Positions 34,668-43,825 of a stretch of DNA of 64,000 nucleotides are shown piece by piece. The translations under genes and the position numbers were made by a program. Below the pieces are notes generated by a model, which worked only from the letters and a program-made list of their open reading frames with translations, had not been told where the DNA came from and did no database searches. Source of the DNA: Dietzia sp. JS16-p6b (GTDB lineage: Bacteria; Actinomycetota; Actinomycetes; Mycobacteriales; Mycobacteriaceae); assembly GCF_003052165.1 (NCBI RefSeq), contig NZ_CP024869.1:1708001-1772000 (forward strand), in the 5' to 3' direction. The number at the start of each line of letters is the position of its first letter. Within the stretch, counting starts at the first letter, position 1.

Positions 34668-35519
34668 TCACCCCATGCGGCAGGACCGGATGTCCGTGGC
34701 GATGACGGCTTTGGCGCCAGCGGCGACGAGCTCGTCCATGATCGAGTTGACCTTCTTGCGCGGGACCATCGACCGGACCGCCACCCATGCCGGATCGGCC
34801 ATCGGGGAGACCGTGGGGGACTCGATCCCCGGGGTGATCGCCGAGACCGAGTCGAGGATCTCCCTGGGGCAGTCGTAGTCCAGCATCATGTACTGCTGGG
34901 CGAAGACGACGCCCTGGAGACGCGCCCTCAGCTGGGCCATCGCGGGAGTGATCGCCTCGCCCGTACGCGAGATCAGCACCCCCATCGAGTCGCACAGGAC
35001 CTCCCCGAACGCCTCCAGACCGTGCACCTTGAGAGTGCGACCGGAACCCACCACGTCGGCGATGCAGTCGGCCACCCCGAGCTGGATGGAGATCTCCACC
35101 GCGCCGTCGAGTCGGATGACCTCGGCATCGATCCCCCGCCTCTCGAGGTCCTGCCGGACGATGTTGGGGTACGACGTCGCGATGCGGGCCCCCGCCAGGC
35201 GGTCCGAGGTCCACCCACTGCCCGCCGGGCCGGCGTACCGGAAGGTGGAGTGTCCGAACCCCAGCTCGAGGAGCTCGTCCACCTCCGCCATCGAATCCAT
35301 GCTCAGGTCCCTGCCGGTGATGCCCAACTCGAGGCGGCCGGAACCCACGTAGACGGCGATGTCCTTGGGTCGCAGGAAGAAGAACTCGACATCGTTCTCA
35401 CGGTCGATCAGCGTGAGATCCTTGCTGCCCTCGGTACGTCGGCGGTACCCCGCCTCGGACAGCATCTCGGAGGCGGACTCGGACAGGGCGCCCTTGTTGG
35501 GCACTGCGACACGCAGCAT
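34668..35519 (-). CDS. hisG: ATP phosphoribosyltransferase HisG (long form)
   Basis: A 283-residue enzyme for the first step of histidine synthesis (ATP plus PRPP). Motifs: [94 protein letters not shown] (PRPP-binding loop), and the C-terminal ACT-like domain [31 protein letters not shown] for histidine feedback. The long form needs no HisZ. The ATG at 35519 has GGAG upstream. It follows hisE by 47 nt. Confidence 0.96.
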   Translation of the reverse strand: MLRVAVPNKGALSESASEMLSEAGYRRRTEGSKDLTLIDRENDVEFFFLRPKDIAVYVGSGRLELGITGRDLSMDSMAEVDELLELGFGHSTFRYAGPAGSGWTSDRLAGARIATSYPNIVRQDLERRGIDAEVIRLDGAVEISIQLGVADCIADVVGSGRTLKVHGLEAFGEVLCDSMGVLISRTGEAITPAMAQLRARLQGVVFAQQYMMLDYDCPREILDSVSAITPGIESPTVSPMADPAWVAVRSMVPRKKVNSIMDELVAAGAKAVIATDIRSCRMG

Positions 35520-35566
35520 GGTGGTGGCTCCAGGATTCGGTGCGGGCGGGGTGACGGCGGTGGCGG

Positions 35567-35830
35567 CTAGAGATGCCGGTAGACGTCCTCGAGACCGAGT
35601 CCGCGCTTGAGCATCATGACCTGGGTCCAGTAGAGGAGCTGCGAGATCTCCTCGGCCAGTTCCTCGTCCGACTGGTACTCGGCCGCGATCCACACCTCGC
35701 CCGCCTCTTCGTTGACCTTCTTGCCCAGATGGTGGACGCCCTTGTCGAAGGCTGCGACGGTGCCGGAGTCCTCGGGACGCGCGGCGATGCGCTCGGACAG
35801 CTCGGCGAACAGGGAGTCGAAGGTCTTCAC
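35567..35830 (-). CDS. hisE: Phosphoribosyl-ATP pyrophosphohydrolase HisE
   Basis: An 87-residue all-alpha pyrophosphatase, the second enzyme of histidine synthesis. It reads [51 protein letters not shown], with the EExxE-like metal site [10 protein letters not shown] and [17 protein letters not shown]. The GTG at 35830 overlaps the HAD-phosphatase stop as GTGA, so the gene order is HAD, hisE, hisG. Confidence 0.95.
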   Translation of the reverse strand: MKTFDSLFAELSERIAARPEDSGTVAAFDKGVHHLGKKVNEEAGEVWIAAEYQSDEELAEEISQLLYWTQVMMLKRGLGLEDVYRHL

Positions 35831-36543
35831 GCGCCTGATTCTCCCACAGCCACGCCCAGTGGCGTTCCCGAGGTGAGGGCGGCGAGACCGGACGCGGTCA
35901 CGCCGGCCAGGCTCGGGTGGGTGTGTGCCCCGGCCACGTCCGGCTGTCCGTCGGTGGACGGAACATAGAGGACCCGGCACCCCGCGGTGACCGCGGCGGT
36001 GGCCCCGGTGACCGAGTCCTCGACGGCCACGGCGGCCGTCGCCTGGACCCCGAGCCGTGAGCAGGCCAGCAGATAGGGGTCGGGAGCCGGCTTGGGGTCG
36101 ACCACCATGCACCCCGTCACCACCACATCGAATCGCGAACGGTCGATGAACTCCAGCGGAACCGTGGCGACATCCGCGGTCGTGTTGGTCACCAGGGCCA
36201 CCGGGGCGTTCGTCGACGCGAGGTCATCCAGCAGTTCCTCGGCGCCCGGCCGCCACCGCATATCGGACCGCATGAGCTCGGTGACCCGCGAGTTCAGCCT
36301 GCGGGCCAGTCGATCGAACTCGGCCCCCTCGATGGTCCGCCCCGTGTACTCGCCGAGGATCGCGAAGAATCCCGGTAGCGAGTTCCCCAGCGTCCGTTCG
36401 CGGGTCGCCTCGTCGAGCGGTCGTCCCAGGTACTCCGCGAGCTCGTAGACGGCGATGTCCCACAGTCGCTCGGTGTCGACGAGAGTGCCGTCCATGTCGA
36501 GACACACGGCGGCGGGGACCTGATCGGGCGAAATGCTGGTCAC
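35827..36543 (-). CDS. HAD-superfamily phosphatase (beta-phosphoglucomutase-like)
   Basis: A 238-aa HAD subfamily IA hydrolase. Motif I is [17 protein letters not shown], motif II is [12 protein letters not shown], motif III is [14 protein letters not shown] and motif IV is [19 protein letters not shown] helical cap lies between motifs I and II. It dephosphorylates a small phosphometabolite. The translational coupling to hisE makes histidinol-phosphate an attractive substrate, but this is only a position-based guess, since [10 protein letters not shown] proteins act mostly on sugar phosphates. Confidence 0.86.
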   Translation of the reverse strand: MTSISPDQVPAAVCLDMDGTLVDTERLWDIAVYELAEYLGRPLDEATRERTLGNSLPGFFAILGEYTGRTIEGAEFDRLARRLNSRVTELMRSDMRWRPGAEELLDDLASTNAPVALVTNTTADVATVPLEFIDRSRFDVVVTGCMVVDPKPAPDPYLLACSRLGVQATAAVAVEDSVTGATAAVTAGCRVLYVPSTDGQPDVAGAHTHPSLAGVTASGLAALTSGTPLGVAVGESGA

Positions 36544-36618
36544 GGCCTACTGTCTACCCGACATGGGGAGACCGGGGGTACCGTGACCGGTCCCGTTGGC
36601 CTCCCCGCCGACCGCCGC

Positions 36619-37146
36619 TCAGTTGCAGGTGCCTGCCGGGACGAGGAAGCGCTCGGTATGGGTGGCGGAGGCGAACGGTACGACCGACCCGGGGGCGAAG
36701 GTCGGAAAGGCGGACTTGCTGGTGGTGATGGTGACCGCCAACCGCCCGTGGCCGGTGAACACACCGCCGATGCCGACTTCGGGTCCGGTCGACTGGACGG
36801 TGTGCACCCCCCTGGTATCGGTATCGATGTTGTGCCACTCCACCGTCGCCGAGTTGAACGGCAGCAGGGTGGCCGAGAAGTCGAACGAGCCGACGGGCTG
36901 GTCGAGGTCCCTGGCGTTCGCGCTCAGCGCCTGGTGGAAACGCTCGTCGCCGCCCAGCCTGCAGGTGGTGAAGGCGCCGAAGCGAATGGTGTGCTCACCG
37001 CCCAGCGGGTACGGCATACGGACATCCCAGGCGGGCGACTCGCGCCATACCTGCGCTGACGCCACAGGGGATCCGATCGCCGCCCCTCCCCCGGCGAGCA
37101 GGGTCGCCGCACAGGTGAGCGCAACTGACCGACGGATGATACTCAT
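36619..37146 (-). CDS. Secreted protein of unknown function
   Basis: 175 aa with a clear Sec signal peptide (SIIRRSVALTCAATLLAGGGAAIGSPVASA, cleavage about after ASA-Q). The mature part of about 145 residues is beta-rich and has two cysteines (TTCRLGG and the C-terminal AGTCN) that could form a disulfide. I do not recognise a family; segments such as TVEWHNIDTDTRGVHTVQSTG and VGIGGVFTGHGRLAVTITTSKSAF suggest a beta-sandwich. The ATG at 37146 follows GAGGAGAC, a good ribosome site. It lies between the HAD gene and a P-type ATPase gene on the same strand, 93 bp from the latter's stop. Confidence 0.75.
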   Translation of the reverse strand: MSIIRRSVALTCAATLLAGGGAAIGSPVASAQVWRESPAWDVRMPYPLGGEHTIRFGAFTTCRLGGDERFHQALSANARDLDQPVGSFDFSATLLPFNSATVEWHNIDTDTRGVHTVQSTGPEVGIGGVFTGHGRLAVTITTSKSAFPTFAPGSVVPFASATHTERFLVPAGTCN

Positions 37147-37239
37147 GACAGTCTCCTCGACGACTACGGCTCTCGGGCGGTCCCCGGGGCACACGGCCTT
37201 ACCGGGTTATCGGTGCGGGCGGGCAGGATGTTAGTCGCG

Positions 37240-39189
37240 TCACCGTCGCCGGGCGGTCCGTGCCTCCAGTGGTTCGGTCGGCCGTACGTCGAAGTCGCTG
37301 AGCTTGTGCGGTGCGATCACGACGCGTGCCGAGTTGAGGATCGCGAGGACGTCGATGACCTCCTGTGCGATCGCCCCGGCGAGAGGGCTGAGGAGGCCGA
37401 AGACCGCGAGAAGCATCCCGATCACGGAGGCGGCCATCCCACCCAACGCCGACTGCAGAGCGATCCGACGCATACGCGCCCCTATATGGAGGAGGTCGTC
37501 GAGTCGCTCCAGAGAGGAGTCCAGCACCACGGCGTCGGCGGCCTCGGCGGTCACGTCGGACGTGGAACCGAAGGCGACCCCGGCCGAGGCGGCCGTCATA
37601 GCGGGCGCGTCGTTGATCCCGTCGCCGAGGTACAGGGTGGGACCCGCCGACGTGCGCTCGCGGACGATCGCGAGTTTCCCCTCGGGAGTGACCCCGCCGT
37701 AGACCTCGGTGATACCCACCCGGTCCGCCAACCGGCGGACCTCGGCCTCACGGTCACCGGAGATGATCATCATCCGTGTGACTCCGTGTGCGCGCGGGAG
37801 ATGCGCGATGAAGTCAGCCGCGGTTGCCCGTGGTTCGTCACGGAATCGGAGGACCGCGGCGTACCGGTCGTCGACGAGGACGACCGCCTCCATCCCCGTC
37901 TCGGATCCCGGGAGCAGGCTGGACGCGCCCGGATCGACCTCGGCGAGCCCGCGACGGTTGGTCAGGCGGACCACGCGTCCACCCACCTCGCCGACCAGTC
38001 CGGCGCCGGGCCTCTCCGCGACGGAGGTGGTGGCCTGGGTCCCGAGGTTCCGTTCGGCTGCCGCGTCGATGACGGCTCTGGCGAGCGGGTGGCGGGAGTA
38101 CGCCTCGATCGCCGCCGCCGCGGCGAGCACCTCGTCGGGATCCATCCCGGGCCTCGCGACGATCTCCGTGAGGACCGGACGCCCATAGGTCAGCGTGCCG
38201 GTCTTGTCGAACATCATCGTCTCGACGCGTCCGACGTTCTCGAGCATCGCCGGATTCCGGATGATGATGCCCCGCTTGGCGGCCAGCGAGATGGAACCGA
38301 TGATCGCGACGGGGACGCCGATGAGGAGCGGGCACGGGGTCGCAACCACGACCACCGCGAGGAAACGGGTCGGATCTCCGGAGAACGCCCAGCCGAGGAT
38401 GCCCAGCGCCAGCGCGATCAGCGTGTACCAGGCGCCGAGGCGATCGGCGAGACGACGCATCGGGGGCCGGTTCTCCTCCGCCTCCCGCAGCACGCCGACG
38501 ATCTGCGCATAACGGGAATCCGCCGCCACCCGGTGGGCGCGGACGGTCAGTGGTGATTCGCCGTTGATAGCGCCGGAGAGCACCTGCGCCCCTGGTGTCT
38601 TGGGGACGACGTACGGCTCGCCGGTGAGGTACGACTCGTCCATCGCGCCTCTGCCCTCCGCCACCTCGCCGTCGACGGGGCACAGTTCGTGGGGCAGGAC
38701 GAGCAGAAGGTCACCGACCAGCACGTCATCGGCAGGGAGGTCGTCGATGCCCTCGGTCGCCGTGTCCCCGCGGAGGCGGTGCGCGATCGTCGGGCTCCGT
38801 CGGGCGAGGGCGTCGAGAGTCGCCGATGCCCTGCGGGACGCCGCGGCCTCGAGCGCCTCTCCCCCGGACAGCATGAGGACGATGATCGCGGCCACCAGCC
38901 ACTCGGAGAGCAGGACCGCGGTGACGATCGACACCGCGGCGAGCATGTCCGCTCCCCCGGCACTCTTCACCGCCGAGCGGACGACCCCGATGATGAGGGG
39001 GATCCCGCCGACCACCACCACGGCGACCAGCGGCGCGCGGATCACCCACTCCGTGATGTCGGAGACGTCGGGGTCGGTGAGCGCACGCGAGAGAAGATGG
39101 ATCACGATCGCCAGGACGGTGGTCAGGGCGAGGACGCCCTGTCGAGAGCCAACGAACGTCCGCAGCGCCCCGCCCCGCCCCCAGTCCAT
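37240..39189 (-). CDS. P1B-type heavy-metal-transporting ATPase with TPC motif
   Basis: A 649-residue P-type ATPase. Seen: the actuator loop MDESYLTGEPYVV, the metal-site helix VVVATPCPLLIGVPVAIIGSISLAAKRGIIIRNPAMLE (TPC in place of the more common CPC or SPC), the phosphorylation site MFDKTGTLTYGRP, the nucleotide-domain HP locus (YSRHPLARAV) and GDGINDAPAM. There is no N-terminal metal-binding domain, and the N-terminus begins with hydrophobic helices. The transported ion cannot be decided; TPC-type pumps are poorly characterised. The frame continues upstream to 39696, but the ATG at 39189 fits the domain start. Confidence 0.87.
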   Translation of the reverse strand: MDWGRGGALRTFVGSRQGVLALTTVLAIVIHLLSRALTDPDVSDITEWVIRAPLVAVVVVGGIPLIIGVVRSAVKSAGGADMLAAVSIVTAVLLSEWLVAAIIVLMLSGGEALEAAASRRASATLDALARRSPTIAHRLRGDTATEGIDDLPADDVLVGDLLLVLPHELCPVDGEVAEGRGAMDESYLTGEPYVVPKTPGAQVLSGAINGESPLTVRAHRVAADSRYAQIVGVLREAEENRPPMRRLADRLGAWYTLIALALGILGWAFSGDPTRFLAVVVVATPCPLLIGVPVAIIGSISLAAKRGIIIRNPAMLENVGRVETMMFDKTGTLTYGRPVLTEIVARPGMDPDEVLAAAAAIEAYSRHPLARAVIDAAAERNLGTQATTSVAERPGAGLVGEVGGRVVRLTNRRGLAEVDPGASSLLPGSETGMEAVVLVDDRYAAVLRFRDEPRATAADFIAHLPRAHGVTRMMIISGDREAEVRRLADRVGITEVYGGVTPEGKLAIVRERTSAGPTLYLGDGINDAPAMTAASAGVAFGSTSDVTAEAADAVVLDSSLERLDDLLHIGARMRRIALQSALGGMAASVIGMLLAVFGLLSPLAGAIAQEVIDVLAILNSARVVIAPHKLSDFDVRPTEPLEARTARRR

Positions 39190-39253
39190 CCACTCATCAT
39201 CACCCGGCAGGGAAGCCCCCACCAGCCAGGAGAGGCTACCCTGGGCGCCCGGG

Positions 39254-40765
39254 TCACACGTTGAAGTACTTCGCCTCCGGGTGGTAGAGCACGAACGCGT
39301 CCGTCGACTGTTCGGGGTGGAGCTGCAACTCCTCCGAGAGTTCGACACCGATGCGCTCCGGCTCGAGCAGGTCCACCACGACCCGGCGCGACTCCAGGTC
39401 GGGGCAGGCGCCATAGCCGAAGCTGTAGCGGGCTCCCCGGTACTTGAGGTCGAAGTAGTCGTGGATGGTGTCGGGGTCCTCGTCGGAGACGGCGCCCTCG
39501 GGCAGGCGGAGTTCGTCGCGCACCCGCCGGTGCCAGAACTCGGCCAGCGCCTCGGTGAGCTGGACCGACAAACCGTGGACCTCGAGGTAGTCGCGGTAGT
39601 TATCCGCAGCGAACAGCTCATTGGCGAAGTCCGCGATCGGCGTCCCCATGGTGACGAGCTGGAAGGGCAGCACGTCGACGGTCCCCTCGGCCTCACAGCG
39701 CTCCCTGGAGGCGAGGAAGTCCGGGATGCTCAGGAACCGGCCCCGCTGTTGGCGGGGGAAGGAGATCCGGTGCAACACCTCGGCGTCCGGGCGCGGCTCG
39801 GCCAGGACACAGATGTCCTGGCCCTCCGAGTAGGCCGGGAAGTACCCGTACACCACGGCGGAGTGGGCCAGGATCCGCTCGGTGGTGAGCCGGTCGATCC
39901 ATGACCGCATGCGTGGTCGTCCCTCGGTGGCGACCAACTCGTCATAGTCGGGGCCGTCCCCGCTGCGGGTGCCGCGGAGTCCCCACTGCCCGAAGAACAG
40001 GGCGCGCTCGTCGAGGTGCCCGACATAGTCGGCCACCGGGATCCCCTTGGCGATGCGCGTCCCCCAGAAGGGCGGGGTGGCGATGGGCTGGTCCGCCGCG
40101 ACGTCCGAACGCTCCGGGACCACGACGGGCTCGGCCTCGGCGGCCCTCTTGGCGGCGATCCGCTCGCTTCGGGCCCTCCGCTCGCGCCGTTCCGCGGCCT
40201 TGGCCGACGCGTCCGAGGACTCCGCCATGGGGACGCCGGTCCGCTTGGCCGTCATGACCTCGTCCATGAGGCGCAGTCCCTCGAAGGCGTCCCGGGCGTA
40301 GAACACCTCACCCTCGTACATCCCGGCGAGGTCCACCTCGACGTAGGCACGCGTGAGGGCCGCACCACCCAGGAGAACGGGGTAGTCGCCGGCGATGCCC
40401 TCCGAGTTGAGTTCCGCGAGGTTGTCCTTCATCACCACGGTCGACTTCACCAGGAGTCCGGACATGCCGATCACGTCGGCCTTGTGCTCCCGGGCCGCCG
40501 AGATGATGTCGGCGATCGGCTGCTTGATTCCGATGTTCACCACGTCGTACCCGTTGTTGGACAGGATGATGTCCACCAGGTTCTTGCCGATGTCGTGGAC
40601 ATCGCCCTTGACCGTCGCCAGGACGATACGACCCTTGCCGTCCTCGTCGCTGGCCTCCATGTGGGGTTCCAGATGCGCGACCGCGGTCTTCATGGTCTCG
40701 GCCGACTGCAGGACGAACGGCAGTTGCATCTGGCCGGAGCCGAACAGCTCGCCTACCGTCTTCAT
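39254..40765 (-). CDS. metH: Methionine synthase MetH, 3' part (B12-binding and activation domains)
   Basis: 503 aa, beginning at an ATG within the conserved MKTVGELFGSGQMQLPFVLQSAETMK segment of the cobalamin-cap domain. It includes the B12-binding motif VKGDVHDIGKNLVD (H57 coordinates cobalt), the GMSGLLVKSTVVMKDNL segment, and the C-terminal activation domain for SAM-dependent reactivation (GYGACPDLESRR, ELQLHPEQSTDAF). MetH normally runs on from the 5' part in one frame. Here a one-base shortfall in a G-run at 40800-40804 breaks it. The ATG overlaps the premature stop of the upstream part as ATGA, so a split two-polypeptide form is formally possible. Confidence 0.85.
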   Translation of the reverse strand: MKTVGELFGSGQMQLPFVLQSAETMKTAVAHLEPHMEASDEDGKGRIVLATVKGDVHDIGKNLVDIILSNNGYDVVNIGIKQPIADIISAAREHKADVIGMSGLLVKSTVVMKDNLAELNSEGIAGDYPVLLGGAALTRAYVEVDLAGMYEGEVFYARDAFEGLRLMDEVMTAKRTGVPMAESSDASAKAAERRERRARSERIAAKRAAEAEPVVVPERSDVAADQPIATPPFWGTRIAKGIPVADYVGHLDERALFFGQWGLRGTRSGDGPDYDELVATEGRPRMRSWIDRLTTERILAHSAVVYGYFPAYSEGQDICVLAEPRPDAEVLHRISFPRQQRGRFLSIPDFLASRERCEAEGTVDVLPFQLVTMGTPIADFANELFAADNYRDYLEVHGLSVQLTEALAEFWHRRVRDELRLPEGAVSDEDPDTIHDYFDLKYRGARYSFGYGACPDLESRRVVVDLLEPERIGVELSEELQLHPEQSTDAFVLYHPEAKYFNV

Positions 40766-42813
40766 GCCGCTGAGCAGGTGGGTGTTGATGATCTCGAGCG
40801 GGGGATCTCCTCCATCGCCGCGTCGAGGTCGGCCTCGAGGCCCTTGCGTTCCCCGTCGATGATCCGCGCGGACAGCCGATCCATGAGCGGCATCGCGGCG
40901 AGTTCGGCCGCCCTGGCGTCCTTGGTGCTGGCCGTCGACACACCGTCGAACAGCTCCATGAAGACCTGGAGGGGGTCGTACCCCTCCTTGCGGCGGTCGT
41001 AGACGAGGTCCAGCGCGACCTCACGTTGACGCTCGTCGATCTTGCTCATGGGCAGGATCTTGGAGCTGTGCGCGATCGCACTGTCCAGACCGACCTGGAT
41101 GCACTCGTGCAGGAACACGGAGTTGAGGACCTGTCGCGCGGCGGGGTTGAGGCCGAACGAGATGTTGGACAGGCCCAGGGTGGTATGGATCCTGGGGTGC
41201 GATTCGGTGAGTCTGCGGATCGCCTCGATGGTCTCGATCCCGTCCCGCCTGACCTCCTCCTGACCGGTGGAGATGGGGAAGGTGAGGCAGTCGATGATGA
41301 TGTCGTCCTCGGCGATCCCCCAGTTCTCGGTGAGATCGGTGATGATCCGCTCCGCGATCGCGACCTTGCGGTCGGCGGTGCGTGCCTGGCCCTCCTCGTC
41401 GATGGCCAGCCCGACCACCGCGGCGCCGTGGCGCGAGACCAGTTCCATGATCTTCTGGAAGCGCGACTCCGGGCCGGCCCCGTCCTCGTAGTTGACCGAG
41501 TTGACCGTGCACCGTCCCCCCAGGTGCTCCAGGCCGGTCCGGATGACCTCGGGCTCGGTCGAGTCGAGCATGATCGGCAGAGTGGACGAGGTCGCCAGAC
41601 GTCCGGCCAGCTCGGCCATGTCCCCCGACCCGTCCCTGCCCACGTAGTCCACGCAGAGGTCGATCATCTGCGCCCCGTCACGCATCTGCTCCTTGGCGAT
41701 GTCCATGCAGGTGTCCCAGTCGGCGGCGAGCATCGCCTCCCGGAACCGCTTCGACCCGTTGGCGTTGGTGCGCTCGCCGATCATGAGGATGCCGGCGTCG
41801 GCCCGCAGGGGGGTCGAGGTGTAGAGGGAGGCGACGGCGTTGACGGGTTCGACCCGCCGTTCGGCCTTCGACCGCGACCTCACCTCGTCCCTCAGCCGCG
41901 TGATGTGCTCGGGGGTGGTGCCGCAGCAGCCACCGACCATCGACAGCCCGAACTCGGAGACGAAGTCGGCCACCTGGGGGCCGAACGCCTCGGCGCCGAG
42001 TGGGTAGACGGCGCCGTGTTCACCCAGTTCGGGGAGGCCGGCGTTGGGCATCACCGAGACGGGGACACCGGCGTGCTGGGTGAGATAGCGCAGGTGCTCG
42101 ATCATCTCGGCCGGTCCGGTGGCGCAGTTGAGGCCGATCATGTCGATCCCGAGCGGTTCGAGAGCGGTCAGAGCTGCTCCGATGTCGGAGCCCAGGAGCA
42201 TGGTCCCCGTGGTCTCGATGGTCACGTGTGTGATGATCGGCAACCGGCGCCCCGCGGCCGCCATCCCGTCCTGGCACCCGAGCACGGCTGCCTTGACCTG
42301 GAGCAGGTCCTGGCTGGTCTCCACCAGGAACGCGTCCGCCCCGCCCCGCGCCAGCCCCTCCGCCGCGCGGGTGTAGGCCTCCCGCATCTCCTCGAACGTG
42401 CTCTGCCCGAGCGAGGGCAACTTGGTCCCTGGCCCGAGGGAACCCAGCACCATCCGCGGGGTCCCGTCCTCGGACGGACCCATCTCGTCGGCGACGCTCC
42501 GGGCGATCGCCGCACCCTTCTCGGCCAACTCGCCGATGCGGTCGACGATGTCGTAGTCCCCGAGGTTGGACAGGTTGCACCCGAAGGTGTTGGTCTCGAC
42601 CAGATCCGCGCCGGCCTCGAAGAACGCGCGGTGGATGTCCGCCACGACGTCGGGTCGGGTGGCGTTGAGGATCTCGTTGCACCCCTCCAGGCCGAGGAAG
42701 TCCGCATCGACGTCGAGGTCGACGGCCTGCAGCATCGTGCCCATCGCCCCGTCGCTGATCAGCACTCGCCGACGGGCGGCGTCCAACAGGGGCGAATCGA
42801 AATCGGCAGACAT
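40762..42813 (-). CDS. metH: Methionine synthase MetH, 5' part (homocysteine and folate domains)
   Basis: 683 aa as read. The homocysteine-binding barrel has SDGAMGTMLQAVDLDVD, DLVETNTFGCNLSNLGDYD, MIGLNCATG and MVGGCCGTTPEHI (zinc cysteines). The pterin barrel has MIGERTNANGSKRFREAML and VNSVNYEDG. The cobalamin-cap region begins at EGYDPLQVFMELFDGVS and then runs into the frameshift at 40804. The ATG at 42813 has TACACT 6 nt upstream, a leaderless pattern. The intact enzyme would transfer methyl from 5-methyltetrahydrofolate to homocysteine through cobalamin. Confidence 0.87.
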   Translation of the reverse strand: MSADFDSPLLDAARRRVLISDGAMGTMLQAVDLDVDADFLGLEGCNEILNATRPDVVADIHRAFFEAGADLVETNTFGCNLSNLGDYDIVDRIGELAEKGAAIARSVADEMGPSEDGTPRMVLGSLGPGTKLPSLGQSTFEEMREAYTRAAEGLARGGADAFLVETSQDLLQVKAAVLGCQDGMAAAGRRLPIITHVTIETTGTMLLGSDIGAALTALEPLGIDMIGLNCATGPAEMIEHLRYLTQHAGVPVSVMPNAGLPELGEHGAVYPLGAEAFGPQVADFVSEFGLSMVGGCCGTTPEHITRLRDEVRSRSKAERRVEPVNAVASLYTSTPLRADAGILMIGERTNANGSKRFREAMLAADWDTCMDIAKEQMRDGAQMIDLCVDYVGRDGSGDMAELAGRLATSSTLPIMLDSTEPEVIRTGLEHLGGRCTVNSVNYEDGAGPESRFQKIMELVSRHGAAVVGLAIDEEGQARTADRKVAIAERIITDLTENWGIAEDDIIIDCLTFPISTGQEEVRRDGIETIEAIRRLTESHPRIHTTLGLSNISFGLNPAARQVLNSVFLHECIQVGLDSAIAHSSKILPMSKIDERQREVALDLVYDRRKEGYDPLQVFMELFDGVSTASTKDARAAELAAMPLMDRLSARIIDGERKGLEADLDAAMEEIPRSRSSTPTCSAA
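40800..40804 (-). other. Frameshift site in metH (G5 homopolymer)
   Basis: On the minus strand the frame reads LDAAMEEIP and then RSRSSTPTCSAA-stop. Adding one C to the run of five restores PLEIINTHLLSGMKTV, the expected family sequence, into the downstream frame. A missing base in a homopolymer is a common sequencing or assembly error, but a real mutation is possible. Confidence 0.85.
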
Positions 42814-42862
42814 GGCCCCAGTGTATGGGTGCCCCGGAAGTCGCCGTCCGTAGGCTGTACGG

Positions 42863-43795
42863 ATGACTGTCGAATGGACCCCCGACGGGCCTCTCGATCT
42901 CGAGAGCCCCGTCATGATCGTGGCCTTCGAGGGCTGGAACGACGCCGCCGACGTGGCCACCGGCACGGTCGAGCACCTCGCCCTGACGTGGGAGGCGCGG
43001 CAGATCGCTGAGATCGGTGGCGACGAGTTCTTCGACTACCTCGACCAGAGACCGACGGTCCGGCACTCACAGGGGGTGTCGAGGTCGGTCGAGTGGCCGC
43101 AGATCCTGGTGTCCGTGTGCCGACCGGACGGGGTCGACCACGACGTCCTGCTGGTCCGCGGTCCCGAACCCGGCCTGAAGTGGCGCCGGTTCGCCTCCGA
43201 GTTCGTGGACCTCGTCGACACGCTGGCGGTCACCGAGGTGGTGTTGCTGGGTGCCTACCTGGCCGATGTCCCCCACACCCGCCCGGTTCCCCTCACCGGG
43301 ACGGCGTTCAACCGCCAACGGATCGCCGACATGGGAGTGCGGGCGTCCGACTACGAGGGACCCACCGGGATGACCGGTGTCCTCCAGCAGCTCCTCACCG
43401 AGGCCGGTGTCCCGACGGTGAGCCTGTGGGCGGGTGTCCCGCACTACGTGGCCGCCCCACCCAACCCGCGCGGCACCGAGGCCGTCCTGTCCTGGCTTGC
43501 GGGCACTCTCGGGGTGGCCGTCCCGATGGATGCGTTGCGGGTGCAGTCCCGCACGTGGGTGGCGAAGGTCGACGCCGCGGCCGGCGAGGACGAGGACCTG
43601 CGCGACTACATCCAGTCCCTCGAGGACCGGATGGACGAGGAGAACGGGGTCGGCGCGGGGGTGGATCCCGAGCCCGACCGTGGGCGGGTCGCCGACGGTG
43701 AGACGATGCCGCTGGTCGACGGCGACTCGATCGCCGCCGAGTTCGAGCGCTTCCTGAGAGGAGACCGGGACGAGCCCGACACCGGCCAGGTGTGA
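42863..43795 (+). CDS. PAC2-family protein (proteasome-assembly-chaperone-like, Rv2125 type)
   Basis: A 310-aa protein whose start SPVMIVAFEGWNDAADVATGTVEHL and later TEVVLLGAYLADVPHTRPVPLTGTAF, GPTGMTGVLQQLLTEAGVPTVSLWAGVPHYVAAPPNPRGTEAVLSWL define the archaeal/actinobacterial PAC2 family. Its bacterial function is unknown. The eukaryotic name refers to proteasome assembly, yet no 20S genes lie at the Pup locus in this window. TAGGCT lies 6 nt before the ATG, suggesting leaderless expression, divergent from metH across 49 bp. Confidence 0.88.
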   Translation: MTVEWTPDGPLDLESPVMIVAFEGWNDAADVATGTVEHLALTWEARQIAEIGGDEFFDYLDQRPTVRHSQGVSRSVEWPQILVSVCRPDGVDHDVLLVRGPEPGLKWRRFASEFVDLVDTLAVTEVVLLGAYLADVPHTRPVPLTGTAFNRQRIADMGVRASDYEGPTGMTGVLQQLLTEAGVPTVSLWAGVPHYVAAPPNPRGTEAVLSWLAGTLGVAVPMDALRVQSRTWVAKVDAAAGEDEDLRDYIQSLEDRMDEENGVGAGVDPEPDRGRVADGETMPLVDGDSIAAEFERFLRGDRDEPDTGQV

Positions 43796-43825
43796 TGTTC
43801 GGCTGGAGCGGCCCCGGGACGGCCG

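Noticed and set aside
42814-42862. Search for a B12 riboswitch before metH
   Set aside because: Only 49 bp separate metH from the divergent PAC2 gene, too little room for a cobalamin riboswitch. None was seen elsewhere in the window.
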